A stretch of 64,000 nucleotides of DNA, taken from assembly GCA_947095585.1 (NCBI GenBank), contig OX352765.1, positions 61,761,123-61,825,122 on the forward strand. The letters are read 5' to 3'. The position numbers were made by a program, and so were the translations under genes. The notes under the pieces were generated by a model, which ran no database searches, was not told where the DNA came from, and saw only the letters and a list, made by a program, of their open reading frames with translations. The DNA is from Nephrocerus scutellatus. Lineage: Eukaryota > Arthropoda > Insecta > Diptera > Pipunculidae. This document shows, one piece after another, positions 1 to 11,343 of this stretch (positions are counted from its first letter, which is position 1; each line of letters begins with the position of its first letter).

Positions 1-91
1 GCTAACCATTTTCTGGTCTACCCAATGTGTTTGTTGCTGTAATTTTTATTTTTTTGTTGAAAGCAATATAGCAAATATTAGCTGCATTTTA

Positions 92-203
92 TTGCCGAGC
101 GAGTTCGGAATTCCAATGTCAAAACCACCCAAAACCAGCCAAACAGCAGGTTTTCAAATTCCAAAGAAGGAATTCGACAGCGCAATTGTTGCTGTCCTCG
201 GCA
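92..203 (+). mobile_element. Short palindromic element, copy 1
   Basis: A roughly 110-bp element starts TTGCCGAGCGAG and ends CTCGGCA, with AT-rich flanks that extend the inverted termini. The centre holds a second inverted motif (GGAATT / AATTCC). It is non-coding and resembles a MITE. The same element occurs at least eight more times in this window. Confidence 0.7.
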
Positions 204-329
204 TATAAAATACGAAATATATTACAAAGAAAGAAAATGCAGACTCAGGCCATGGAGTGTTAGGAATATTATTAAATTACGAAAGTGTAAAATTAAAGTG
301 TACTTGGAAATATATAAGTTTTAATTTTT

Positions 330-378
330 AAATTCTCTATATTAACTTCGCGTGCCCGTGGCTAGCTGGCTGGCTGTA
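330..378 (+). repeat. Dispersed foldback-tip repeat
   Basis: A short GC-richer motif, CTTCGCGTGCCCGTGGCTAG followed by GCTGGC repeats, is shared with about 5945-5987, 11875-11918, 30325-30367 and 32985-33033, and in reverse orientation with 34708-34746. At 34746 it forms the outer tip of an inverted repeat pair, so the isolated copies are probably remnants of the same family. Confidence 0.5.
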
Positions 379-407
379 TGGGGTAAGCATAATATAGTAT
401 CGGCCAG

Positions 408-1272
408 AATTAGTTTTGGAAGCGTTAAATTCTACTCCGATGTTTTCTCCCCATTGTATTGTGCTGTCCAGGTCAGAATTTAACGGGCTTAACATACGAA
501 GTTGTTTGAGTTCCACATGAGAAGTATAGGACGTTCCTCAAACTTATAAGAGAAGCTGAGAGTGCTCTCGTCAGCGAAAGAGTCAATTGGATTAGAAGTC
601 ACAGATAAGAGATCATTAATAAAAATGAGGAAGAATTTCAGGGACAAAACAGAACCCTGCGGTACGCCAGCATTTAAGTAAGGAACTTTAGACTTGAAAC
701 CATCCAATACAACTTGAATAGAGCGGTCTAAAAGATAGCTTCTAATCCAGTGAAGCAGCTTATCATCGACTCCTTAAGCACGCATTTTTGACAAAAGATC
801 TTGATGCCAAACTGTCAAATGCCTTAGAAATATCGAGTGCAAAAGCTTTGCTTTCTCCAAATTGATGCAAAGACCGGTTCCACTGTTCGGTGAGATATAC
901 CATCAAATCACCAGTGAAACGTTGCCCACGAAATCCGTACTGCCGGCCACTAAGGATTTCGTTAGTTTCAAAATATTTCTTGAGCTGAAAATTTATCAGC
1001 GTTTCCATGACCTTGGAAAGAATGGATGTAAGTGCTATGGGTCGGTACGAAAAGGATACGACGCTTCGACTTTTTTTGGGTATGGGATGGACAAATGCTG
1101 TTTTCCAACTTCTCGGAAAGAGTCAAGAATAATAGGATAGATGGAAAAGCTAACGCAATGGTAATGCCAGCTTGGAAGAGCACCTCTTCAGAACTAATGG
1201 GGATATAGCATCTAGCTGGTAGATTTGTGAGTGTTGAGATCGTTTAAAACTCTAGCACGAGTACGAACTAAG
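408..1272 (-). pseudogene. Jockey-like LINE reverse transcriptase fragment (antisense)
   Basis: Read on the minus strand, the pieces encode reverse-transcriptase motifs: LDISKAFD near 800-850, then AGVPQGSVLS and LIFINDLL followed by FADEST near 560-680. The active-site motif reads FADE rather than FADD. The reading frame is broken between 763 and 707 and again upstream. The same family is represented more completely at 57763-59905. Compared with that copy, this fragment lacks the 3' end and everything upstream of about 1272. It inserted into the sequence seen uninterrupted at 11940-11960. Confidence 0.8.
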
Positions 1273-1279
1273 ATGGAGT

Positions 1280-4017
1280 TTGGTTTTGGAATTGGAAAGT
1301 TGGTGGTTTATGCTCAAATTCCATATTATATACACTTCAATTAGCACTGGCTGATCACATGTATGATATCATTACTATAACGGAAACATGACTGTATGAT
1401 GATATTGCCTCAGCAGAGTTTTCAACAAAATTTTACACAGTATACCGCAAGGATCGCATTTCAACAGTATATAGTAAAGGAGGTGGTGTGCTAATTCTAG
1501 TACACAAATCATTAGATAGTACTCAAATTGAATTAAGACACTCTGATGATGAACTTGATCAATTGTGTGTATTAATAAAATATTATAATTCCACATTTTG
1601 TATATTATTAAGCTATATTCCCCCTAAAAGCACATATTCTTTATATGAAAAACATATTGAAAACAATGTTACTTACCATTTATTATTACAACTTGTAAAG
1701 AATCTTTAGTTGTTGATAATCTCTTATCTCACAACCTTTCTCAAACTAATAGTTTACAAAATAGTTTTGGTAATATCCTTGATCTTATCTTAGTCTGTTC
1801 GGACGTAAACTCAAATATTGAAGCATGTCATTTGCCATTCTTTAAAAACTCCGTATATCATTCTGCTCTTATTATACAAATAAAAATTTATAGATATAAA
1901 CCTTTGACTATAGATAAATATTATTATAATTATTTAGAAACTAATTTTGTATGTTTACAACAGCATTTAAATCAAATTTATTGGCATGAATTATTTCAAA
2001 ACAATGAATTAAAATATTGTTACAGTTTATTTAAGGAAATTATGAATGAGTGCATTGAGCTTTATGTCCCAAAAAAATTAAATGTTATAAAGAACAAACC
2101 GATCTGGTACTCAAAAAAACTTTCCCATTTAAAAAATTTAAAAAATAAGGCTTTTAAAAAATGGAAAAAATTGAGTAATGTTCTGATCTCACTAACTATT
2201 TAAAGCTTTCTAAGGAACATGAGTTTTTAAAACGTTATCTTTACAAGTATTATGTTAAATCCGAAGAAACCAAGATAAAAAATAATCCTAAAAGCTTTTG
2301 GAGGTTAATAAACAATAAAAGAAATCACAGCGGCTTACCAAATTCAATGGAATGGAATGGTGATGTTTTAGACATGTCAGCAGTATGTAACAAGTTTGCT
2401 GACTATTTTCAATCTGTTTATGTAACTACAAGATGAACCAACTATACATTCAAATGTCTGTCTTCAACTAACGCAAGAAGATGTGTTAAAAGTTTTAAAT
2501 GAATTAAACTATAGTTGTAATTACGGCCCGGATGGAATCCCTCCAATTTTATTAAAAAATTGTGGTGGTTTATTATTCCAACCTTAAACAATATTGTTCA
2601 ATCTATCTTTAAAAGAAGGATTAGTTTTGAACGAGTGGAAAATTTCGTGGTGTAATCTGGTTTAAGTCTGGTAAGAGACATCTTATAGTAAACTATAGAT
2701 GTATCTCAAAATTATCAACCATCCCAAAACTTTTCGAAAGAATAATAAAGGATCACATTTCCTTCTTCTCCAAAAGTTTAATTGCGGAAGAACAACATGG
2801 GTTTGTTACTGCAAAGACCTTGTTATATTCACAGAGTTTGTTTTGAATGCGATTGAAAGTGGCGCTCAAATTGATGTAATATATACTGATTTTGTAAAAG
2901 CATTCGACCGCATTCAACATAAAATTCTATTACAAAAATTATATGATATAGGTTTAAACAATCTACTAATACAGTGGATAAAATCATATTTAACTGGAAG
3001 AATACAACATGTAAAAATTGCAGACTGTTTTTCATCAAAGATATTTAATGTAACATCTGGAGTCCCACAGGGAAGTCATTTAGGACCGTTGCTTTTTTTG
3101 TTATTTTTGAATGACTTGCCACAAATGTTACATCCAGTAAAAGCCCTAATGTTTGCTGATGATTTATAATTATTTTGTGGAATCTTACATAGATTGTTTA
3201 AGACTCCAATCAAAATTTAACGTATTATTGCATTGGTGCGAAGCTAATAAACTTTATCTCAATCCGATTAAATGTAGTCAAATAAGTTTTTATCGTAATA
3301 AATCTCCTATTGAATATCAATATAAAATCAATAACACCTGTTTACTACAATTAGAAGAGATTAAGGATTTGGGTGTCATATTTGATACTCAACTAAATTT
3401 TAATTCACAAATTGATTATGTAGTCGCTAAAGCAAACTCTCTAACTGGGTTTATTAAACGAAATAGTAAAGATTTTGTTGATCCCTACACCTTAAAAACA
3501 TTATTCATTTCGCTTGTTCGTCCAGTTCTTGAATATTCGTCTGTTGTATGGTCTCCACGATATGAAGTTTATAAAAGTCGACTTGAAAAAGTTCAGAGGA
3601 AATTTTCAAAATAAGCTTTTAGAAAAATTAACTATCAAAATGACGTTCCTAATGACAAAGCAAGATGTCAACTCATCAACTTGGAAAACATAGAAACGAG
3701 AAGAAAATATTTTAATATAATGTTTCTTCGAGATCTTCTATCTGGTCATATTATTGCTTCTGAATTATTAAAAAAAATTTAATTGCAAGTCCCTAACCAC
3801 ATTTTAAGAATTAATTAAACGTTCAATGCACCCTTTCATCGCACTAATTATGGGCAAAACTCACCAATATCGAAATGTATCATAAATTATAATGAAATTA
3901 GCGATAAGTTAGATTTATCATTTGATAGGTTAAAATTAAAAAAAATTGTCAAATCAAATATTAAATCTGTATAAGTTACTAAGTACCTTTTAGATGCAAA
4001 ATAAACTCAACTAAACC
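1280..4017 (+). pseudogene. Non-LTR retrotransposon (LINE) with EN and RT, decayed
   Basis: The plus strand carries an APE-type endonuclease start (TITET, then YRKDR and GGGVLILVHKS near 1360-1510; SYIPPKS near 1612), a linker (1832-2203), and an RT with FVKAFDRIQHK (about 2895), SGVPQGSHLGPLLF (about 3057) and FADDL (about 3150). The thumb region follows to 3614, then an AT-rich 3' part ending in AATAAAC. Several stops and frameshifts separate the blocks, and about 100 bp is missing near 1660. It is an APE-type LINE of the Jockey/CR1/I assemblage; the exact clade was not resolved. It is non-functional. Confidence 0.8.
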
Positions 4018-4130
4018 TGTTCCTATGGAAATTCTGGGATAGGGTCATAAAGATCTGGAATTTTGAGAACTAACCCATCTCTCAACCGATTTGTATGAAA
4101 TTCGGTATCGCATTTTGGGGGTCTTTTGAG
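4018..4130 (+). repeat. Satellite-like monomer (~118-bp family)
   Basis: The sequence beginning TGTTCCTATGGAAATTCTGG, running through a Tyr/Asp-rich nonsense stretch to GTATGAAATTCGG, matches monomers repeated at 60026-60240, 61050-61460 and 62694-63110. Here a single diverged monomer directly follows the LINE 3' end. Confidence 0.6.
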
Positions 4131-4258
4131 GGTTTCTTGAGGGTCTTTTGTGGAGTCCTTTTAAGGGTATTTTAGGCATCTTTTGTGGGTATTTTAGCGG
4201 TGTTACACCGCGCGAAATAAATAAATATACTCTCAGCAATATTATTATATTTAACTTA

Positions 4259-4984
4259 TACCGACTTTACACCGTGCATTCTTTATTATCAGTGGGCGCC
4301 GTGGCTCAGTGGTAGTGCTCATGGTTGCTGCGCAGGAGGTTCAGGTTCGAATCCGAGCAACACCAAAAGTATTTTTCACGGTGTCCCACCTCTCGCGAAT
4401 GGGTGACAAACGTTCCGAGAGTAATTAATACCTTGTCACGGAAAGCTTCTCAATTCGCCGTTCGGATCCGGCCTTAAATTGTAGGTCCCTTCCATTTGTG
4501 TCCAAAAATTAACATGTGAAGCACAAATGGTCGCGAGAAGTTAGGCCTTGGACCGTAATGGTCTGTCGCGCATAATATTATTATTATTATTATACTTTAT
4601 TATCAAATAAGTATTATACTATTATACTACCTACCATATTCGGTTTTACACCGCATGAGATGAAGTTATATTCAGTTAATGTTTTTGGTCTGAAGTAAGG
4701 TAAAATTAATATTATACATGTTTGAGTGCAATATGTCATTAATAATTAAATCGAAATAAGCAAGCAGTTGTGTTTTTGATTTTACCTCGAGATTTTTTCT
4801 TATTTTCCATTTTACTGTCGTTATACCGTATAAGAAATTTTTAAACTACATACTTTATTTTTGATAGCTATTATATCGAGATACTTTATTTTGATATCAT
4901 ATTATTGACGTTTGGTTTTACACCACATACTTTATTACTATTATACTATTTTGATAATAAAGTATGCACGGTGTAAAGCCGGTA
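4259..4984. mobile_element. Non-autonomous TIR DNA element carrying a SINE, copy 1
   Basis: The ends are inverted: the left end runs TACCGACTTTACACCGTGCA and continues into CTTTATTATCA. The right end at about 4952-4984 is its reverse complement with few mismatches, giving about 33-36 bp of terminal repeat. A TA (or TTA) duplication flanks it, which suits Tc1/mariner- or PIF/Harbinger-like mobilisation; the superfamily is not settled. Internal copies of the TTTTACACC motif occur near 4643 and 4913. There is no transposase. The SINE at 4292-4592 is nested just inside the left end. Confidence 0.7.
4292..4592 (+). mobile_element. tRNA-derived SINE, copy 1
   Basis: The head is tRNA-like, with a perfect A box (TGGCTCAGTGG, 4302-4312) and B box (GGTTCGAATCC, 4344-4354) at normal spacing, so it should have an internal RNA polymerase III promoter. 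A tRNA-unrelated body of about 200 bp follows, then a short ATT/TTA-repeat tail. It is flanked by 13-bp direct repeats (TACTTTATTATCA on the right at 4593-4605, one mismatch on the left at 4279-4291), the mark of LINE-driven target-primed integration. The acceptor stem does not close, so it is not a functional tRNA gene. Confidence 0.85.
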
Positions 4985-5160
4985 TTACTTACTAAACTTT
5001 ATATTAGTGCGACTAGTACTTTATCGTATTAGCAACTTGATTGTTAGAATTCAGCTGCCTGAGCTCTAAAAATGAATGTTAAAGGAAATTACCAAAGACC
5101 TCGAATTTTTACTATTACGACACACCGACACCGGTCAAGAGTATACAAGCTGCATTTTAT

Positions 5161-5265
5161 TTGCCGAGCGAGTTCGGAATTTGAATGTCAAAACCAGCCA
5201 AACAGCAGGTTTTCACAATTCCAAAGAAGGAATTCGACAGTGCAATTGTTGTTGTTCCTCGGCAA
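5161..5265 (+). mobile_element. Short palindromic element, copy 2
   Basis: About 105 bp between TTGCCGAGCGAG and CTCGGCAA. The flanks ATTTTAT and TAAAAT extend the inverted ends to about 15 bp. It forms a head-to-tail doublet with the copy at 5284, with only about 18 bp between them. Confidence 0.7.
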
Positions 5266-5283
5266 TAAAATACGGCTTATTAT

Positions 5284-5388
5284 TTGCCGAGCGAGTTCGG
5301 AATTCGAATGACAAAACCAGCCAAACAGCAGGTTTTCACAATTCCAAATAAGGAATTCGACAGTGCAATTGTTGTTGTTCCTCGGCAA
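5284..5388 (+). mobile_element. Short palindromic element, copy 3
   Basis: This is the second half of a head-to-tail doublet with copy 2. It differs from it by a handful of substitutions, for example AAATAAGG for AAAGAAGG in the centre. Confidence 0.7.
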
Positions 5389-5610
5389 TAAAATACGGCT
5401 ATAGTATGTCGCAATCAATTGCTATATTGCTTTCAACAAAATGAGTTAGGTATTTTTTGTGGTTCGGCTGATTAAAACAACAGCAAAAACTAACCAAATT
5501 TTGGTAAATTTTTTGTTTCATGTGTTTGCCAACTTATCCATATATAATTTTTAAAAGTCGACTCTGGTGGTGAGAATTATAAATAAAAATTTGGTTAAAT
5601 ATATCTTAAC
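5389..5610. other. AT-rich spacer of the segmental unit
   Basis: No gene is seen. The stretch contains direct and inverted AACCAAA/TTTGGTT motifs and recurs at 11100-11343 and 29545-29790. Confidence 0.5.
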
Positions 5611-5701
5611 GCTAACCATTTACTGGTCTACCCAATGTGTTTGTTGCTGTAATTTTTATTTTTTTGTTGAAAGCAATATAGCAAATATTAGCTGCATTTT
5701 A

Positions 5702-5813
5702 TTGCCGAGCGAGTTCGGAATTCCAATGTCAAAACCACCCAAAACCAGCCAAACAGCAGGTTTTCAAATTCCAAAGAAGGAATTCTACAGCGCAATTGTT
5801 GCTGTCCTCGGCA
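5702..5813 (+). mobile_element. Short palindromic element, copy 4
   Basis: This is the unit-2 counterpart of the copy at 92-203, with one private change (AATTCTACAG in place of AATTCGACAG). Confidence 0.7.
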
Positions 5814-6017
5814 TATAAAATACGAAATATATTACAAAGAAAGAAAATGCAGACTCAGGCCATGGAGTGTTAGGAATATTATTAAATTACGAAAGTGTAA
5901 AATTAAAGTGTACTTGGAAATATATAAGTTTTAATTTTTAAATTCTCTATATGAACTTCGCGTGCCCGTGGCTAGCTGGCTGGCTGTATGGGGTAAGCAT
6001 AATATGGTATCGGCCAG

Positions 6018-6786
6018 AATTAGTTTTGGAAGCGTTAAATTCTACTCCGATGTTTTCTCCCCATTGTATTATGCTGTCCAGGTCAGAATTTAACGGGCTT
6101 AATATACGAAGTTGTTTGAGTTCCACATGAGAAGTATAGGACGTTCCTCAAACTTATAAGAGAAGCTGAGAGTGCTCTCGTCAGCGAAAGAGTCAATTGG
6201 ATTAGAAGTCACAGATAAGAGATCATTAATAAAAATGAGGAAGAATTTCAGGGACAAAACAGAACCCTGCGGTACGCCAGCATTTAAGTAAGGAACTTTA
6301 GACTTGAAACCATCCAATACAACTTGAATAGAGCGGTCTAAAAGATAGCTTCTAATCCAGTGAAGCAGCTTATCATCGACTCCTTAAGCACGCATTTTTG
6401 ACAAAAGATCTTGATGCCAAACCGTCAAATGCCTTAGAAATATCGAGTGCAAAAGCTTTGCTTTCTCCAAATTGATGCAAAGACCGGTTCCACTGTTCGG
6501 TGAGATATACCATCAAATCACCAGTGAAACGTTGCCCACGAAATCCGTACTGCCAGCCACTAAGGATTTCGTTAGTTTCAAAATATTTCTTGAGCTGAAA
6601 ATTTATCAGCGTTTCCATGACCTTGGAAAGAATGGATGTAAGTGCTATGGGTCGGTACGAAAAGGATACGACGCTTCGACTTTTTTTGGGTATGGGATGG
6701 ACAAATGCTGTTTTCCAACTTCTCGGTAGATGGTAGATTTGTGAGTGTTGAGATCGTTTAAAACTCTAGCACGAGTACGAACTAAG
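6018..6786 (-). pseudogene. Jockey-like LINE RT fragment (antisense), unit 2
   Basis: This is the duplicate of 408-1272. It shows the same GVPQGSVLS and FADEST motifs on the minus strand and the same frame breaks. It additionally lacks about 90 bp near 6725 that unit 1 retains. Confidence 0.8.
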
Positions 6787-6794
6787 ATGGAGTT

Positions 6795-9678
6795 TGGTTT
6801 TGGAATTGGAAAGTTGGTGGTTTATGCTCAAATTCCATATTATATACACTTCAATTAGCACTGGCTGATCACATGTATGATATCATTACTATAACGGAAA
6901 CATGAATGTATGATGATATTGCCTCAGCAGAGTTTTCAACAAAATTTTACACAGTATACCGCAAGGATCGCATTTCAACAGTATATAGTAAAGGAGGTGG
7001 TGTGCTAATTCTAGTACACAAATCATTAGATAGTACTCAAATTGAATTGAGACACTCTGATGATGAACTTGATCAATTGTGTGTATTAGTAAAATATTAT
7101 AATTCCACATTTTGTATATTATTAAGCTATATTCCCCCTAAAAGCACATATTCTTTATATGAAAAACATATTGAAAATTGTTTATTTGCTCTTGATAACT
7201 ATTTTAATGAAATGAATTTCCTTTGGTATTTGGTGATTTTAATCATTTTCTTTATCATGGAAATTTTGCGAAGATTAACAATGTTACTTACCATTTATTA
7301 TTACAACTTGTAAAGAATCTTTAGTTGTTGATAATCTCTTATCTTACAACCTTTCTCAAACTAATAGTTTACAAAATAGTTTTGGTAATATCCTTGATCT
7401 TATCTTAGTCTGTTCGGACGTAAACTCAAATATTGAAGCATGTCATTTGCCATTCTTTAAAAACTCCGTATATCATTCTGCTCTTATTATACAAATAAAA
7501 ATTTATAGATATAAACCTTTGACTATAGATAAATATTATTATAATTATTTAGAAACTAATTTCGTATGTTTACAACAGCATTTAAATCAAATTTATTGGC
7601 ACGAATTATTTCAACACAATGAATTAAAATATTGTTACAGTTTATTTAAGGAAATTATGAATGAGTGCATTGAGCTTTATGTCCCAAAAAAATTAAATGT
7701 TATAAAGAACAAACCGATCTGGTACTCAAAAAAACTTTCCCATTTAAAAAATTTAAAAAATAAGGCTTTTAAAAAATGGAAAAAATTGAGTAATGTTCTG
7801 ATCACACTAACTATTTAAAGCTTTCTAAGGAACATGAGTTTTTAAAACGTTATCTTTACAAGTATTATGTTAAATCCGAAGAAACCAAGATAAAAAATAA
7901 TCCTAAAAGCTTTTGGAGGTTTATAAACAATAAAAGAAATCACAGCGGCTTACCAAATTCAATGGAATGGAATGGTGATGTTTTAGACATGTCAGCAGTA
8001 TGTAACAAGTTTGCTGACTATTTTCAATCTGTTTATGTACAAGATGAACCAACTATACATTCAAATTCAAGTTATAGTTTAACTGCTTCACACTGTCTTC
8101 AACTAACGCAAGAAGATGTGTTAAAAGCTTTAAATGAATTAAACTATAGTTGTAATTACGGCCCGGATGGAATATCTCCAATTTTATTAAAAAATTGTGC
8201 TGGTTTATTATTCCAACCTTAAACAATATTGTTCAATCTATCTTTAAAAGAAGGATTAGTTTTGAACGAGTGGAAAATTTCGTGGTGTAATCCCATGTTT
8301 AAGTCTGGTAAGAGACATCTTATAGTAAACTATAGATGTATCTCAAAATTATCAACCATCCCAAAACTTTTCGAAAGAATAATAAAGGATCACATTTCCT
8401 TCTTCTCCAAAAGTTTAATTGCGGAAGAACAACATGGGTTTGTTACTGCAAAGTCTACGACCTCAAACCTTGTTATATTCATAGAGTTTGTTTTGAATGC
8501 GATTGAAAGTGGCGCTCAAATTGATGTAATATATACTGATTTTGTAAAAGCATTCGACCGCATTCAACATAAAATTCTATTACAAAAATCTATGATATAG
8601 GTTTAAACAATCTACTAATACAGTGGATGAAATCATATTTAACTGGAAGAATACAACATGTAAAAATTGCAGACTGTTTTTCATCAAAGATATTTAATGT
8701 AACATCTGGAGTCCCACAGGGAAGTCATTTAGGACCGTTGCTTTTTGTGTTATTTTTAAATGACTTGCCACAAATGTTACATCCAGTAAAAGCCCTAATG
8801 ATTGCTGATGATTTAAAATTATTTTGTGGAATCTTACATAGATTGTTTAAGACTCCAATCAAAATTTAACGTATTATTGCATTGGTGCGAAGCTAATAAA
8901 CTTTATCTCAATCCGATTAAATGTAGTCAAATAAGTTTTTATCGTAATAAATCTCCTATTGAATATCAATATAAAGTCAATAACACCTGTTTACTACAAT
9001 TAGAAGAGATTAAGGATTTGGGTGTCATATTTGATACTCAACTAAATTTTAATTCACAAATTGATTATGTAGTCGCTAAAGCAAACTCTCTAACTGGGTT
9101 TATTAAACGAAATAGTAAAGATTTTGTTGATCCCTACACCTTAAAAACATTATTCATTTCGCTTGTTCGTCCAGTTCTTGAATATGCGTCTGTTGTATGG
9201 TCTCCACGATATGAAGTTTATAAAAGTCGACTTGAAAAAGTTCAGTGGAAATTTTCAAAATAAGCTTTTAGAAAAATTAACTATCAAAATGACGTTCCTA
9301 ATTACAAAGCAAGATGTCAACTCATCAACTTGGAAAACCTAGAAACGAGAAGAAAATATTTTAATATAATGTTTCTTCGAGATCTTCTATCTTCTATCTT
9401 CTTCTATCATATTATTGCTTCTGTATTATTAAAAAAAATTTAATTGCAAGTCCCTAACCACATTTTAAGAATTAATTAAACGTTCAATGCACCCTTTCAT
9501 CGCACTAATTATGGGCAAAACTCACCAATATCGAAATGTATCATAAATTATAATGAAATTAGCGATAAGTTAGATTTATCATTTGATAGGTTAAAATTCA
9601 AAAAAATTGTCAAATCAAATATTAAATCTGTATAAGTTACTAAGTACCTTTTAGATGCAAAATAAACTCAACTAAACT
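6795..9678 (+). pseudogene. Non-LTR retrotransposon (LINE) with EN and RT, unit 2 copy
   Basis: This is the duplicate of 1280-4017 and the better preserved of the two. The endonuclease block is open over 6906-7313 (TVYRKDR, GGGVLILVHKS, SYIPPKS). A linker follows at 7447-7818. The RT runs through 7962-8222 (YGPDGISPILLK), 8229-8600 (FVKAFDRIQHK) and 8627-8869 (SGVPQGSHLGPLLF, then IADDL in place of FADDL). The thumb is at 8826-9263. Stops and frameshifts between the blocks make it a pseudogene. Confidence 0.8.
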
Positions 9679-9790
9679 TGTTCCTATGGAAATTCTGGGA
9701 TAGGGTCATAAAGATCTGGAATTTTGAGAACTAAGCCATCTCTCAACCGATTTGTATGAAATTCGGTATCGCATTTTGGGGGTCTTTTGA
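9679..9790 (+). repeat. Satellite-like monomer, unit 2 copy
   Basis: This duplicates 4018-4130: one diverged monomer of the roughly 118-bp family, directly after the LINE. Confidence 0.55.
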
Positions 9791-9939
9791 GGGTTTCCTG
9801 ATGGTCTTTTGTGGAGTCTTTTTAAGGGTATTTTAGGCATCTTTTGTGGGTATTTTAGCGGTGTTACACCGCGCGAAATAAATAAATAGACTCTCAGCAA
9901 TATTATTAAATTTATTATTTATTAAATTTATTTAATATA

Positions 9940-10679
9940 TACCGACTAACACCGTGCATACTTTATTATCAGTGGGCGCCGTGGCTCAGTGGTAGTGCAC
10001 ATGGTTGCTGCGCAGGATGTTCAGGTTCGAATCCCAGCAACACCAAAAGTATTTTTCACTGTGTCCCACCTCTCGCGAATGGGTGACAAACGTTCCGAGA
10101 GTAATTAATACCTTGTCACGGAAAGCTTCTCAATTCGCCGTTCGGATCCGGCCTTAAATTGTAGGTCCCTTCCATTTGTGTCCAAAAATTAACATGTGAA
10201 GCACAAATGGTCGCGAGAAGTTAGGCCTTGGACCGTAATGGTCTGTCGCGCCAAATATTATTATTATTATTATACTTTATTATCAAATAAGTATTATACT
10301 ATTATACTACCTACCATATTCGGTTTTACACCGCATGAGATGAAGTTAGATTCAGTTAATGTTTTTGGTCTGAAGTAAGGTAAAATTAATATTATACATG
10401 TTTGAGTGCAATATGTCATTAATAATTAAATCGAAATAAGCAAGCAGTTGTGTTTTTGATTTTACCTCGAGATTTTTTCTTATTTTCCATTTTACTGTCG
10501 TTATACCGTATAAGAAATTTTTAAACTACATACTTTATTTTTGATAGCTATTATATCGAGATACTTTATTTTGATATCATATTATTGACGTTTGGTTTTA
10601 CACCACATACTTTATTACTATTATACTATTTTGATAATAACTTTATTATTATGCACTTATGCACGGTGTAAAGCCGGTA
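9940..10679. mobile_element. Non-autonomous TIR DNA element carrying a SINE, copy 2
   Basis: This is the unit-2 duplicate of 4259-4984 with TA-flanked inverted ends. The right end has a small private insertion (extra CTTTATTATTATGCACTT-like sequence near 10640-10660), which breaks the simple palindrome. Confidence 0.7.
9972..10272 (+). mobile_element. tRNA-derived SINE, copy 2
   Basis: The A box is at 9982-9992 and the B box at 10024-10034, both perfect. The flanking 13-bp duplication TACTTTATTATCA is perfect here (9959-9971 and 10273-10285). The body and ATT tail match copy 1. Because it sits at the same position in both units, it was inserted before the segmental duplication. Confidence 0.85.
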
Positions 10680-10871
10680 TTACTTACTAAACTTTATATT
10701 AGTGCGACTAGTACTTTATCGTATTAGCAACTTGATTGTTAGAATTCAGCTGCCTGAGCTCTAAAAATGAATGTCAAAGGAAATTACCAAAGACCTCGAA
10801 TTTTTACTATTACGACACACCACATAACATACCCAATCGATACCGGTCAAGAGTATACAAGCTGCATTTTA

Positions 10872-10976
10872 TTGCCGAGCGAGTTCGGAATTTTAATGTC
10901 AAAACCAGTCAAACAGCAGGTTTTCACAATTCCAAAGAAGGAATTCGACAGCGCAATTGTTGTTGTTCCTCGGCAA
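10872..10976 (+). mobile_element. Short palindromic element, copy 5
   Basis: This is the unit-2 counterpart of copy 2, with the same inverted ends. It is the first member of a doublet. Confidence 0.7.
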
Positions 10977-10994
10977 TAAAATACGGCTTATTAT

Positions 10995-11099
10995 TTGCCG
11001 AGCGAGTTCGGAATTGGAATGTCAAAACCAGCCAAACAGCAGGTTTTCACAATTCCAAAGAAGGAATTCGACAGTGCAATTGTTGTTGTTCCTCGGCAA
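10995..11099 (+). mobile_element. Short palindromic element, copy 6
   Basis: This is the second member of the doublet with copy 5. The start TTGCCGAG and end CTCGGCAA are intact. Confidence 0.7.
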
Positions 11100-11343
11100 T
11101 TAAATACGGCTATAGTATGTCGCAATCAATTGCTATATTGCTTTCAACAAAATGAGTTAGGTATTTTTTGTGGTTAACGGCTGATTAAAACAACAGCAAA
11201 AACTAACCAAATTTTGGTAAATTTTTTGTTTCATGTGTTTGCCAACTTATCCATATATAATTTTTAAAAGTCGACTCTGGTGGTGAGAATTATAAATAAA
11301 AATTTGGTTAAATATGTCTTAACCAAAAATTTTTTTGGTTAAC

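Larger units (their letters stand above)
1..5610. repeat. Segmental tandem duplication, unit 1
   Basis: The first bases of the window reappear almost unchanged at 5611 and, less exactly, at 11344, so this is one unit of a head-to-tail repeat. The order inside is short palindromic element, antisense Jockey-like LINE fragment, sense LINE, satellite monomer, TIR element with nested SINE, and two palindromic elements. Units 1 and 2 are very similar but carry reciprocal indels: unit 1 lacks about 100 bp near 1660 that unit 2 keeps at 7175-7280, and unit 2 lacks about 90 bp near 6725. The true left edge may lie outside the window. Confidence 0.85.
5611..11343. repeat. Segmental tandem duplication, unit 2
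   Basis: This is the second head-to-tail copy of the unit at 1-5610, with the same order of embedded elements. It keeps LINE sequence missing from unit 1 (7175-7280 and around 8062-8095) and has a private deletion in the Jockey-like fragment near 6725. All nested insertions occupy identical positions in both units, so the duplication is younger than every insertion inside it. Confidence 0.85.

Noticed and set aside
4294..4365. A functional tRNA gene with A and B boxes
   Set aside because: The acceptor stem does not pair, a roughly 200-bp body and ATT tail follow, and target duplications flank the whole, so it is the head of a SINE.
5072..5351. Overlapping small proteins ending in repeated CRASSEFE- or NVKTSQTAGF-type segments
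   Set aside because: They read through two copies of a non-coding palindromic element; the peptide repeats mirror the DNA repeats.
10196..10378. Small open frame with a Tyr run
   Set aside because: It reads the SINE tail and its ATT repeat.
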